Positions 50,701 to 61,686 of a DNA stretch of 64,000 bases are shown one piece after another. A program made the translations under genes and the position numbers. Numbering within the stretch: position 1 is the stretch's first letter; every line of letters begins with the position of its first letter. The notes beneath the pieces were generated by a model. That model did not search any database and was not told the DNA's origin. It saw only the letters and a program-made list of their open reading frames with translations. Origin of the DNA: Spirodela intermedia (taxonomy: Eukaryota; Streptophyta; Magnoliopsida; Alismatales; Araceae); the NCBI GenBank assembly GCA_902729315.2, contig LR746268.1, forward strand, positions 5,377,501 to 5,441,500, read 5' to 3'.

Positions 50701-52126
50701 GCTTGCATTTTCTTCATAAATCCATTTTCTGTTTAGATTCGCATTTCTCAATACAAAACTTGCATTGATAAGGATAGATGGTAGACATTTGAATATCTTA
50801 GATTTTGAAAATATTGAGATCTAGTGAGTATTATTTATCAGATAGAGGATCTGATCGGAATCTTTTAAAACAATTCAGCTAAACATTGAAAAAAAACTGT
50901 TTGAGAATTTCGTATGTATTATTTTTTTTTCTGCTTAAATAGATTTAGCAAGTCTATGAGATGTGCCTCCATGATTTTGAATGACAATAGTGTTTCTGTG
51001 TACGAAATATGAATCGTACCCCATTTTTTTAAGTACCTTGATATTGATGATTAGAATCAGCAAGTATGCCTGAGGATTTCTATAAGGTTTTGGATCCCAA
51101 AAGTATCTTTACAAGTGAAAATTTTGCTTTCTGCTTCATGCCACACTGCCCTGCGCCAGATTTTCTTCAAAAATGTGGCTGTAATATCTAGATCCCAGGT
51201 GATACTTGCATGATAAAATGTCACCTCTGGATTGTGAATAATTCCAAAATTGATCCAAACTTTTTTTCTGCTGGAAAACACTCGGCTAGGATTTCAGAGA
51301 GAGTTAACATATATCTGCTCCGTAATTAAATGGATAAATTTGAATTTTCATGCTTCGACCGGATTTTCTTATCACATATTTAATACTTCATGGTTCTTGG
51401 TGCATAAGGAAACAAAGGAGGGTATTTTCCTTTTAAGTAACTTGACAAGGATTGATGATGGAAGGTAGTTCTTCCTATATCGATCCAAAAACAAAGCAGA
51501 GTGTTTATCTGTACTGGAAACAACTTGGTACATGTCGACAGGAATCTGTGGCTGTCTGAGTTTTGAGTTAACTATTCAGTTTTTTTCCTATGTTTTTCTG
51601 AGTTTTTAATCAGTTTCTAGGTCGATTACACTGAAAGAGTAAACTCAGATCTCCGGCTGAGATCGACACAGAAAATGGCTTCTTGAAAGGTCACGTCTGG
51701 CCTTTGAGCCGATTCCCCTAATTTTCGTGCAGGATATCAAATTCCATGTCCTTATTTTTCCTTTTATTATTCAACGGAGCATATCTGGCACTTGACCTTG
51801 TGTCAGAAAGGTTTAATTTCGTTAACCAATAACATTTTAGATGCAAGATCGAAAAGTTGATGTGATGCAGAAGAGTCGATTGAAAAATTACGCCAGAAAT
51901 CTGGTTGCAGGATACCTAATCAATGCAGTACTTAAACAAATTATGTACAAATTATGAAAACAAATGAGAGACAGGCAACGTCTTGAAAGAGACTAATCAA
52001 AGGTATACGAGTAACACTCGACAACAGCTTCATAAAATAGGAAGGTGAAGAAGAAAAGATCCGTGATAGAATGACTGACTGAGGGAGGGAGTGATGGGGG
52101 AGGGATGAGTAAGTTATGTGATAAGA

Positions 52127-52174
<48 letters not shown>

Positions 52175-52640
52175 GAAGGTGAGTAGTGAATGGGATCTTG
52201 AAGGACGAGAGTACTTGATGGAACCATTCCTTTTCCTTTTCAATTTTGTCTAGCCAGTTAGAATGTAGTTGTAATATTCCAGGAATTTCTATGCTCAAGC
52301 CATAAATTGAGATATTATACGAGAAGAGTTCTTTAGTATAGATAAAATTACCTCAAAATATTGAACTATTAACTATCAGGTACCGTACTTCTAGATACTA
52401 AGTTTTTTGATGTTGCTATGCACTGTGTGGCGGTTTGTGGTCGGAATATTTTTGGATGGATGTACCAATAGCTATGGTTTATTCATATACCACTTACGTG
52501 GAAAAATCTCATCCCGGTACATTATGTAAATGAAATAAGTAAAACTCAATCACAATCATCTTCGTTTCGTCTCCACAAGTGACAGTATGAATGCGTTTCT
52601 ATTTTTTTTGCATCTGATGCTTGCATTGTTTTGTTCATTT
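47725..52640. other. Upstream region of the ATase gene and unassigned non-coding DNA
   Basis: A divergent interval between the minus-strand ATase and plus-strand sequence near 52.6 kb. From 47.73 to 48.1 kb it is GC-rich promoter/leader DNA; after 48.2 kb it becomes AT-rich. A GC-richer block at 49.0-49.9 kb could be the 5' UTR or first exon of the small membrane protein gene, but no coding exon was identified. A (GA)n microsatellite lies at 52126-52174. Confidence 0.4.
52126..52174 (+). repeat. (GA)n microsatellite
   Basis: An AG run of about 48 bp with a single GG interruption near 52147. Confidence 0.95.
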
Positions 52641-52659
52641 TGCAACAGAAGGCTACTCA

Positions 52660-53019
52660 ATGGATTCGAAAACTTCTGCAGATGTGTCATCCTCGAAAGC
52701 TGTGTTGCTAGGAGCACTGTCATCGGGTGTCAATGTTCGTATGCCTTCTTGGTTGCTTCATTTTTATTTTTTAAAACACAGTTGAATAAAATCATATCCT
52801 TATTTAATATTTTTACCGTTTTATTCTATTAAAAGGTGTCTGATTCTGTCTCATTTCTCAGGGTCCCACATGGTCTGCACTTAAGATTGTATTTCTGTTG
52901 CTAGGCCTCAGTCTGGCGGCCATGCTTGCTCTGGCATTCTTGTCAACTGATGTTATGATTGTTGGCCATGTTCTGCTGCTTATCATCATAAGTGGGGTTC
53001 TTTTCGTGCTCCTTAATAG
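52660..53019 (+). CDS. Small two-helix membrane protein, partial (Pkr1-like?)
   Basis: Two exons are supported. Exon A is 52660-52734, with its ATG just after a TGCAACAG acceptor at 52648; the true exon probably starts in the 5' UTR. It encodes MDSKTSADVSS..LLGALSSGVN. Exon B is 52862-53019 and encodes GPTWSALKIVFLLLGLSL followed by more hydrophobic residues and HVLLLIIISGVLFVLLN. The joint gives SSGVNGPTW in phase 0. Two hydrophobic segments of about 20 residues are clear. The pattern GVNGPTW plus two helices resembles small plant ER membrane proteins that I associate, tentatively, with the V-ATPase assembly factor Pkr1. Exon B ends in phase 2 before GTCAGT. No convincing last exon was found; the stretch with LGFGSEDSSKEE near 53735-53775 is one candidate. 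Confidence 0.5.
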
Positions 53020-54780
53020 GTCAGTGTTCCCATTATTTTTACTCATTATATTTGTTCCATTCCCTTAATAGACTAACTGTGATATTTTTCACTTATATAT
53101 TCGTTTCCTGGGCATCCAAAAAGAAAAAACCTTTGGGTTTATTGTTTCCTCTTTCAAAGAGCTGGATATGCGTCTCACATGGAGTAGAAGAACTCATGCT
53201 TTTACAGTTTTCTCATTACCTCTAGCCGGTTGCCAGTGGCAAGTAAAAGAGTCATGCGGTAGCCATACAACCTGCCCATTTCAAATAGTCTTGAGGGGTT
53301 CAGGACCATTCATTGTATCTCAGCATTCCCAAGATCTCTCATGACTCAATAAAATTTATATTGCGTAATAGAAAGGTCCTATACTCAAAATACGTTTCAA
53401 AGGAGGAAAAACCATTGGATCGAAAAAGAAGAACGACTGTGGAAATCGAGTCCATGAGGTAGCTGTTTCTCTAGACTTATATATCAGCCTTTTCTTGGAT
53501 GTATGCAAAAAATTAGAAATCGACGATTATTAACTGCATTATTGTTTAGCAAACATAATTTAATTCTTTCTTTTTAAAAATAAAATAAAATATTCGGTTT
53601 GCTTCCCAGTGTCTCATGCTCTACACCAATCGACCATATCTGATGTAAGTAATGACAATGTGTTTTCGGACCCCCATTGACCATGTCCAACGCAAGTACT
53701 ACGATTCATAGAAGCACCTACCAGTTTCTTAGATTGGGGTTTGGATCAGAAGATTCCTCCAAGGAAGAACGTTCTAGGCAGTTCAAGAACTCTCACCTGA
53801 GAGGACATCACACGGTTGGTTGCGTGAAGAGCAGCCTCTTCAATGAACTTCTCATTTTGCCCTTTTTGTTTTTCCCCTTTTAGTATTGGCTTAGAGAGAT
53901 TACCTGGATTCGAATCTACTGTATATCGACATGTTAGTTTTATCTTCCACTACCATGAATTCATTGCTGATATATTTCTGGCCACGAGTTTTCTTACCTC
54001 TATTATTCCTATTATGGGTGAATGGCTGGTCTCCCTTGATATATTATTTGCACTTTTTTCATGGGGCTATATTATTTCCAATTTTCCGCCTGCCAGAATA
54101 GTCTGGCAGGATAATTTAGCTAATTTAACACAATTATATTATAATTTTAATATAATCAGCCAAAAACTGCAACTGGAAGTTGACTTATCTGGAAGTCTTC
54201 TGATGACTCTTCTGATCTAGTTGCGTAAAAGCTGCAACTTCAGCAGATCTTACCATCCAAGCTCTATGCAGGTGTTCTTGTGTTCTTGAGAATTTCTTCA
54301 GAAAACTTACCCAGGAGAAATACGATCAAACCAGATATTTGCGGGCTTTCTAGCGTTGAAGAGAATTCGTAGCTAGAATTTGCTCAGGAAATGCAGAACC
54401 AATGGAAATATATATCATGAACAACCGTCTGAACTTTTCTTCGATTTGCAGCAGTTTTAAAAGAAGATTTGAACACCTCCGTTTAGAACTTAATTATCTC
54501 CAGAGATGGATCTAGAACACATCACAAGAAACACAGTTTTTGCAATGAAATCACTGCCAAACATGTTGCTTACACAGACGCATTGATGGTGTATTCCCTG
54601 CAGCTTCCTCGCCCAGACGGGTCTCGTCTCGGTCGAAAAACAAATGGAGGAACTGGGCATCTCGCTGGAGAACGATGCAGAAGGAAAGGAGGATTAGGAG
54701 ATCATGACATTATTCTAAGAGAAAAAACCCTCAACCCATGGCTTCACGGCTTATTTACTCTGACGACGGCACTCACTCCG
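53020..54780. other. Downstream of the small membrane protein exons; unassigned
   Basis: Contains the candidate terminal exon near 53.7 kb and a 125-codon AT-rich frame (53843-54220) with no recognisable domain. A short perfect hairpin, TGCCAGA/TCTGGCA, lies at about 54091-54108. Nothing else is supported. Confidence 0.35.
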
Positions 54781-54797
54781 TCGGTGCATTCGAGCTC

Positions 54798-54893
54798 AGT
54801 CTCCCTCGGCGGCCTTCTTCTTGGGCTTCTTCAGCTTGCCCCTCATGAAGCAGAAGCAGGAGCAGCACGGGCACTGGAACAAGAACTTCATCT
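54798..54893 (-). pseudogene. Possible micro-ORF for a Cys-rich small protein, apparently frameshifted
   Basis: From the ATG at 54893 the minus strand encodes MKFLFQCPCCSCFCFMRG, then meets a stop at 54831-54833 after 20 codons. In the next frame, after the run of six G (54839-54844), the sequence continues with a Lys-rich tail (LKKPKKKAAEGD) to a stop near 54798. A hydrophobic Cys-rich head with a basic tail resembles very small plant proteins I remember only vaguely. It could be a one-base indel in a real micro-gene, a read error in the homopolymer, or chance. Low confidence. Confidence 0.25.
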
Positions 54894-55034
54894 CTCTTTC
54901 TCTCTCTCGCTAGACTGCCGGTCTCTCCCTTCGAGGCCTTTCCTTTCAGGCCAAGCCGCTGTTGGGGAATCCATTCCCGCCGGCCTTTTTGCTAAAGGAG
55001 ATGCTTCACTGGAAGAGATTCCCGGGGACCCTTT

Positions 55035-55330
55035 AAGGCCGGGTCTTGGGTTTCTCACTCTCTCTCGCTCTCTGTTTCTCTTCCCCTCTCTCTCCAACTG
55101 TATATAGAAGGCCGGGTCTTGGGTTTCTCACATTCTCTCTCTCAACTGCATATAGAAGGCCGGGTCTTGGGTTTTTACATTCTCTCTCTCTCTCTCTCTC
55201 TCTTCCACTCTCTCTCTCAACTGCATGTTGTAGGCTGGGCCTTAGATTTCCTACATATTCTCTCTCTCTCTCTCTCCCTCTCTCTCTTAACTGCTTATAG
55301 AAAGTCTGGGTCTTGGATTTCCTTTTCTCT
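55035..55330 (+). repeat. Decaying minisatellite with (TC)n upstream of the CPL3-like gene
   Basis: A block like AAGGCCGGGTCTTGGGTTT recurs at 55035, 55108, 55156, 55231 and 55301, with spacings of 73, 48, 75 and 70 bp. Each block is followed by a TC-rich run and a CAACTGCATATAGA-like block. The last two copies are the most diverged. Open frames here are composition artefacts. Confidence 0.85.
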
Positions 55331-55566
55331 CTCTCTATTAAAATAGGTGTAAGTGTATAATTTCATCTCGGGATGTTTTCTCAGGCGTTGAAGAGAACCA
55401 ATCGGAACAAATCCGGATCCGGTCCAGAACCGATCGGGATGATCCGTAACGGAACAGTCCTGAATGCGAATGACACAGGTGTGGCCGACCGCGGCGGCGC
55501 CGCTGAGGCCGCCACGTGTCCCCAGGAGCCCCCATTCCTTTGGATCACGAGGCCTTCCATTCCCCG

Positions 55567-55568
<2 letters not shown>

Positions 55569-55604
<36 letters not shown>
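55569..55604 (+). repeat. (TC)n microsatellite in the CPL3-like leader region
   Basis: About 18 TC units, 450 bp before the chosen CPL3-like ATG; probably 5' UTR or promoter. Confidence 0.9.
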
Positions 55605-55607
<3 letters not shown>

Positions 55608-56057
55608 ATATGTTCTCCTTCTTCCTCCCTCCCTCCCGTGTCTGCGCTGCCTTTCGGCGAGGGAGATCCGACGGGCGCGACCTTCCCTGGTCCGCGGGTT
55701 TTCTCCCAATCTCTGGCCCTCGAGAACGGAACCTGGTTACGCGGGGAACGGGCGCTCGCTCCCTCCCGCGCTCCTCGAAGGGAAGTTTGCACTCCAGTTG
55801 TTGAATCTCCGTTGCCGGAGAGAAGATGATTCGTGACCTGATTTCACCTTCTTGGGCACCCCCGGGCCTTCTCATCTGCACAGAGAGCCTGCCGAGCCTT
55901 TAGAAGAGTTCAGTGTGGTAAGGAAGGCGGATGTGCGACGTTGGCGGTGTTTTCTTCCTGTCTGCATCCCTATATGCGCGTCGCTGTTTCGCACCGGTTA
56001 CCTGTAGAAACCCTAGAGAATGAGACGCTAGGAGCTCGCGTGGCCACGCAGGGAACC

Positions 56058-59000
56058 ATGCCCCTCGCGGTAGAGGGCGAGATATCGTCGGATTCAGTGG
56101 AGGAGATCTCCGAGGAGGATTTCAAGCGTCAGAAGTCCCCCAGACGTCCGTCGGTCAGGTCTAGAAGGAGCCGGATGGGGGACGAGCAACAGTACTCCAT
56201 CCTTCAGAGGAACTACGCCTCCAATCTTTACAACTTCGCTTGGGCGCGGGCGGTCCAGAACAAACCGCGCGCCACCTTCATACCTGAGAAGGGGACGCCA
56301 GAGGTGAAAGTCCGCCGTGCTTCGGTGAGGCAGCAAGCCTGCTACGTTGTTGACAGCGGCGAGTCCAATGGGCCGATGGAGAAAGAGGAGGGAGAGTTGG
56401 AGGAAGGGGAGAAGGAGGTCGTTGACGAGGTTGCTAGTTGCGTATCAGACATAACTGATGAAAAGGTGCTATCCCTACCTTCAGAAGAAGATGGCGAAAC
56501 AGAGCTTGCTGAGGATATCGATACGCAGGTCGCTTCAGTTCTTGAAGAGCTAGAGATGGTATCAGAGGAAGATCCAGAAAAGTAAGCTTCTGACCTACTT
56601 GAGGGTGCCACAGACTATGGAATTATGGTAAACTAACGAGTAGCTGGCTGCTGTTTGCTTGTGCAGATCATTGCATAGTTGTTGCTCGCGGCTGCAGAAG
56701 ATCTTCAACAATTTGCAGAGGATGATGTCAAGGAACCACCTTCCCGTATTGGATTCTCTGTTGCAGCAGGCAGTTGCGGGCATTCAAGCTGTTCACTCTG
56801 TAAGACGACTTCAAATTATTTGAATTATTATTTGTTGCTATGTCACTGCAGTTTCTGATCCAAGTTTCCAAGCTGATGACAGGCTTCGATGAAGAAAAAG
56901 GATCAGGAAAAGGATCCGCTGGCCAGGTCCTTCTTCTTTCTTCATTAACCTTTAAAACTGCTTTCCTATGTTTTTATCCTTTGACTCTTCTTCTTTTTTT
57001 TTCTTTTCCTGTTGACTTTTAGGTTGCTTTCTTGGGTAAAGAACCAAATCTCAGATCTCTTCACAGATGGTCAGATGGAGAAGGTTCTTCCTTTGACCCT
57101 GTTGGATTGTTTGGGATTATCCCTGCTTTGAGGGATGCATTAAAGTCAACCTTTTGTCTTCATCTGTGACAGATTAATGAGATGATTCAGTCTGTGGTGC
57201 TTGATGCTGTTGAAAAAGAAATAGACGGCAATTCTCAGTTGAAGTCAACATCATTACTACCCAATACTAACGACTGTCAAAGGAACGATGATCATTTTGT
57301 CACAAGATCGCCAAAGTTGGAGCTATATTTATACCCCCAAACCAGAGTGGACTGTCGTCTGTTGTTGGACCCCCTTGTAGACCATGACGAGGATAGCCTG
57401 CCTTCACCCACTCGTGAGAATATTCCATCTTCATCATACCTGAAGGCTACCCACATTTCAGGTCCTGCAAGGGAGCTAGATCAAACCAGAGATGCCGTGG
57501 TGCACACCTGTGGACAAGATGGCATCACAGTCACTAGTTACCAGGAGAAATACTTTCATCCTTCTTTTCTTCCATCTGGCAATGAGCTCCCGAGTCCAAC
57601 TCCATCGGAGGAGGGCAGAGATGATGCCGCAGACTCTCAAGGAGAAGTTTCTAGTTCAAATCCCAGCGCTGCCAGATCCTCATCTTCATGTGCACCATGT
57701 CCACATGTTGTTTCTGGCTCCAGCTTTGCTAATGCAGACAGCCAGGGCGGACAGGGGCAGAGCTTGGTCAGAACGATTGAGCTTGGTCAGGGTAGAGGAA
57801 TGAAACCGATTGTGAAATCATTGGCCCAGAGAAGAGATCCCGGGCTTAGGTTGGTTAACCTGGAAACATCTAGTGGCCTTGATTGCGGTAAACAAACTGT
57901 GTCCTGTGTTAACAGTGCCGGTAGGAATGGATTTACTGCAGTGCCCACAGAAAACTCTAGCAAGGTTAGAGTGGCTGATGAGTTGGTTGCCGAAAATCAT
58001 GCGTTGAAGAGGCGGAGAAATGATTTATCAAAGTCGAGAGAATCAGGGAAGGGTGGTTGGATAGTGGATAATAACGTTTTGGTGGATCAACCCAGTAATA
58101 GTAAGCAGGCAATAGAAGACGGGGAAACTGTCCGTGGAAAACCAGAAATAGGACTAGCTGATATTGCTGGAGGGCAGATCATGAATTCGACAGAAAATGT
58201 TAGAAATGAGCGTGCACCGTCAAGAAGTAATCGACCTGTTCTTTTTCTGCCTGTTCTATTGAAGGACATGGCTGTAAACCCGACAATGCTTATGCAGCTA
58301 ATGGAGCAGCAGCAGAGATTAGCTGCTGAGGCTAAGCAGAAGGTTGCTAGTTTGCCTCCAGTAACAATGCAATCGTTCACCACGAGTAGATCACGTGAAA
58401 CGGAATTGTCAGTCAATGTTTTGGCATCAAGAGTTCCTACGGTATGCCTAATTTTATTTAACTAGAAAAATATTTGTGGGTTGTAGGGATTTGAATGCCC
58501 TGATTGGACTTTATCATTTAACTGCTACCACTCACTCCACACCCAACAAAGCATCCCCCCGCGTCTAAAGCTCATAGACACCAGAGAGTCTTGAAAGCAC
58601 CTGCACAAGGCTATCGTCTACCCATTCCATCCATCATATCAGCTAACTCCAACATCAGTTAATGAAAACACCATATAGTTCCCAATTAGTCTTGTTTGAC
58701 TTAAATGTGGCGAACACTGATTTTTTGTTTCAGCTTCATTTTCAGAATCAAACCAATGATGGGAGCATACGAATGAAGCCCCGTGATCCTCGTCGAATTC
58801 TTCATTGTTATAGATTGCAGAAGGGTGAAGTCAACGGGGGTCATTCCATAAACACTCAGAGTAAGGAATCCTTAACAACAAAAGAACAAGGGGGGCAGTC
58901 ACTGGGAGCCTCGTCTCCTTCTCAGTCAACCTCCCTCGCTGATATTGCAAAGCAGTTTGATAAAAATCTTAAGAACATTGCTAACGGTGCTTCTACTCCA

Positions 59001-60743
59001 CAAGTTTCTGGTCAAACCGCATTACCTTCTCAGAATGTTCCCCAGCCTGTACTCACTGGGGGGGAAGACATCACTACTAGCTCTCAACCGAGCACATCAG
59101 CTATGGCACATGAAACGCGGAAGCCACAGTCATGCCCTTCATGGGGGGATGTGGATCATTTGCTAGATGGTTATGACGATCAAGAGAGGACCACCATTCA
59201 GATGGAAAGGACGAGAAGGATTGAAGAGCAGAATAAAATGTTTGCTGCCAGGAAGCTATGCCTTGTTTTGGATTTAGATCACACTCTTCTAAATTCTGCA
59301 AAGGTAAGGGAGAAAACCGCCTAAATTCATTCTTTCGTCCCCATCTGATATCTGAGCTGAAACTATCTCCACTGCTGGTTTCAGTTCTTAGAGATAGACT
59401 CAATTCATGAAGATATTTTGAGGAAAAGGGAAGAGCAAGATCAGGAGAGACCTCTGAGACATCTATTCCGGCTCCCACACATGGGAATGTGGACAAAGCT
59501 AAGGCCGGGGATATGGAATTTTCTTGAGAAGGTAGGTGAATTACTTCAACTCTGAATATACTTTTCCTAAGATGATGACAGTGCTTTGCCGATGTCCTCT
59601 CTATAGGCAAGCAAGCTCTATGAACTCCACCTGTACACAATGGGGAACAAGTTATATGCTACGGAGATGGCCAAGGTCCTGGACCCAACTGGGCAATTGT
59701 TTGCTGGACGGGTCATCTCAAAGGGCGGTGATGGTGATGGCTTTGACGGCGATGAGAGGGCGCCCAAGAGCAAGGACCTTGACGGTGTTCTGGGCATGGA
59801 ATCAGCAGTGGTGGTGATCGACGATTCTGCTCGTGTCTGGCCGCATCATAAGCTGAACTTGATTGTTGTGGAAAGGTACTCACTCCTCATTGTCTCATGA
59901 CCTAATAGATCATCTGCCTCATAGTCTGTGTCTAATTAATATCTTGATTTTTGTTTTCCATCTGTTGCAGGTATACTTATTTTCCCAATAGCCGGCGCCG
60001 ATTCGGACTTCTCGGGCCTTCCCTTCTTGAGATTGATCGTGATGAAAGACCGGAGGATGGCACTCTTGCATCTGCACTAGCGGTGCAGACTCCCTCCTGA
60101 GAACCTCAAGCAACGTATCCTCCTTTCAATGGTCTAACCTCTGACTATTCTTTGGAACAGGTTATAGGGAGAATCCACCAGATTTTCTTCTCACACCATT
60201 GCCTTAGTAAGATAGACACGAGGACTCTTCTCGCTTCAGAGCAGAGGAAGATCTTAGCTGGTTGCTGTGTAGTCTTCAGCAGGATCTTCCCAATCGGGGA
60301 GGTCAACCCCCATCTGCACCCTCTATGGCAGATGGCCGAACAATTCGGTGCGGCTTGCAGTAACCAGATCGATGATCAGGTTACCCACGTGGTCGCCAAT
60401 GCCCCTGGAACCGATAAGGTACCCGATGGTGGAGGCCTTTGCTCATTAACATGGCTATCAGTTTTGGAGACTAAACCCTGGATTTCTAGGTCAACTGGGC
60501 TCTGTCAAAGGGGAGATTTGTTGTTCATCCCGGCTGGTGAGAGATGATTACTCAGATTTACGCAGCTGAATGCCGCCTGCATATCCGATGATTTCTCTCT
60601 TTCTTTCTTTCTCTCCTTCTAGTCCTCTTTCTCATCCATCGTTGACTTACCCAGCCTCTCTTTGTGACAGGGTTGAAGCTTCGGCCTTGCTGTACCGGCG
60701 AGCCAAGGAGCACGATTTTGCCATCAAACCAAACCACAGCTGA
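56058..60743 (+). CDS. RNA polymerase II CTD phosphatase-like protein, CPL3 type (12 exons, apparent frameshift in exon 4)
   Basis: Exons: 56058-56581, 56667-56799, 56883-56926, 57023-57084, 57173-58441, 58734-59303, 59385-59531, 59607-59875, 59971-60082, 60161-60418, 60490-60536, 60671-60743. The protein would be about 1168 residues (CPL3 of Arabidopsis is about 1240). The N-terminal 670 residues are acidic and low complexity. The FCP1-type phosphatase domain (about 850-1040) has the catalytic DLDHTLLNS, KLRPGIWNFLEK, VVVIDDSARVWP and ERYTYFPNSRRRFG. A BRCT domain (about 1050-1150) ends the protein, which closes AIKPNHS. Such enzymes dephosphorylate the Pol II CTD in the nucleus; CPL3 represses stress and immune genes. 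All phases agree except exon 4, which is one base too long (see findings). An in-frame ATG at 55941 is less likely as start. Confidence 0.85.
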
Positions 60744-61686
60744 TCTAAGAAACTCTCTTAAAACCTCACGCCCGACCACCTCATACTAACTTAACCGGTT
60801 CTCCCGAGGGGATCTGACGAGAACATCTCCCCCTACCCGCGGCCATCACCGAGAACACCACCCCACGTGGAGAAACTGGAGGTAGATGATACCGCTCCTA
60901 GTTATTCATCATATTACAGGTCTGGTTTTGACTACCCCAATGAAGCTAACTACAGAAAAATTACCAACCTGCCCTGTTCTGTTTCCCTATGAGGAAAAAA
61001 GAAGGGAAGGTGTCATTATGACACATGAACACGCTGAAAGGATGCTTAAAAACTAAAACTGGTGTCACTCTGCCCAAGTGGAACAGGAACAAAATATCCA
61101 CCGTGGGATTTCTTGGCTCCTCCCCGTTGACCTCTGCCTCCGACGGCGTTGATTTATAGGCATGGATTCTTCCTAAGCAGACCCGACCAGCAAGAACCTT
61201 TCCAGTGAACAAGCTAAACCTTTTTCTAGGCTGTTTCTAGTAGTCTTCTGGGTGTTGACCAAACTTCTAGTTCTTATTTGGGATCCGTCTCATGATGATG
61301 GCTGCTCTGAAGGAAATCAGTGGACAGATGGGTAGTACCCCCGCAAAAGGGAAAAGTATCATTATCAGACATCTACGGTGTGTTGTAAAGCTCCCTCATT
61401 TCCGATATTAAAACAGAGAACGACCGGACATAAATCACCCAATTCATAAATATCAAGCTTTTACCATTATCGACGTATTTTTTCACCACCATTACCCCGT
61501 GAAGAAGAAAAGAGAGTTCATAAATAGATGACAGGTAGAGAAGACTTACAACGATCTGACGGCGAGAATCAGAGACTCTGCTGGACTTCAGGCCCACTGA
61601 GCAAACACGCGAGCATCGCCATGAACCATCCACAAGACCAAGCCACCATCGATGCAGACGAGATCATCCCCCTTTGAGCCAGCCGG
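60744..61686. other. Convergent 3' region between CPL3-like and PPR genes
   Basis: The two genes converge, so both 3' UTRs lie here. Short frames on both strands show no family pattern. Confidence 0.4.

Noticed and set aside
53900-53920. GGATTCGAATCT, similar to a tRNA B box
   Set aside because: No matching A box, acceptor stem or cloverleaf could be built around it.
54583-55107. 174-codon plus-strand frame before the CPL3-like gene
   Set aside because: It runs through TC-rich repeats and has no family pattern; the opposite strand holds the better candidate (Cys-rich micro-ORF).
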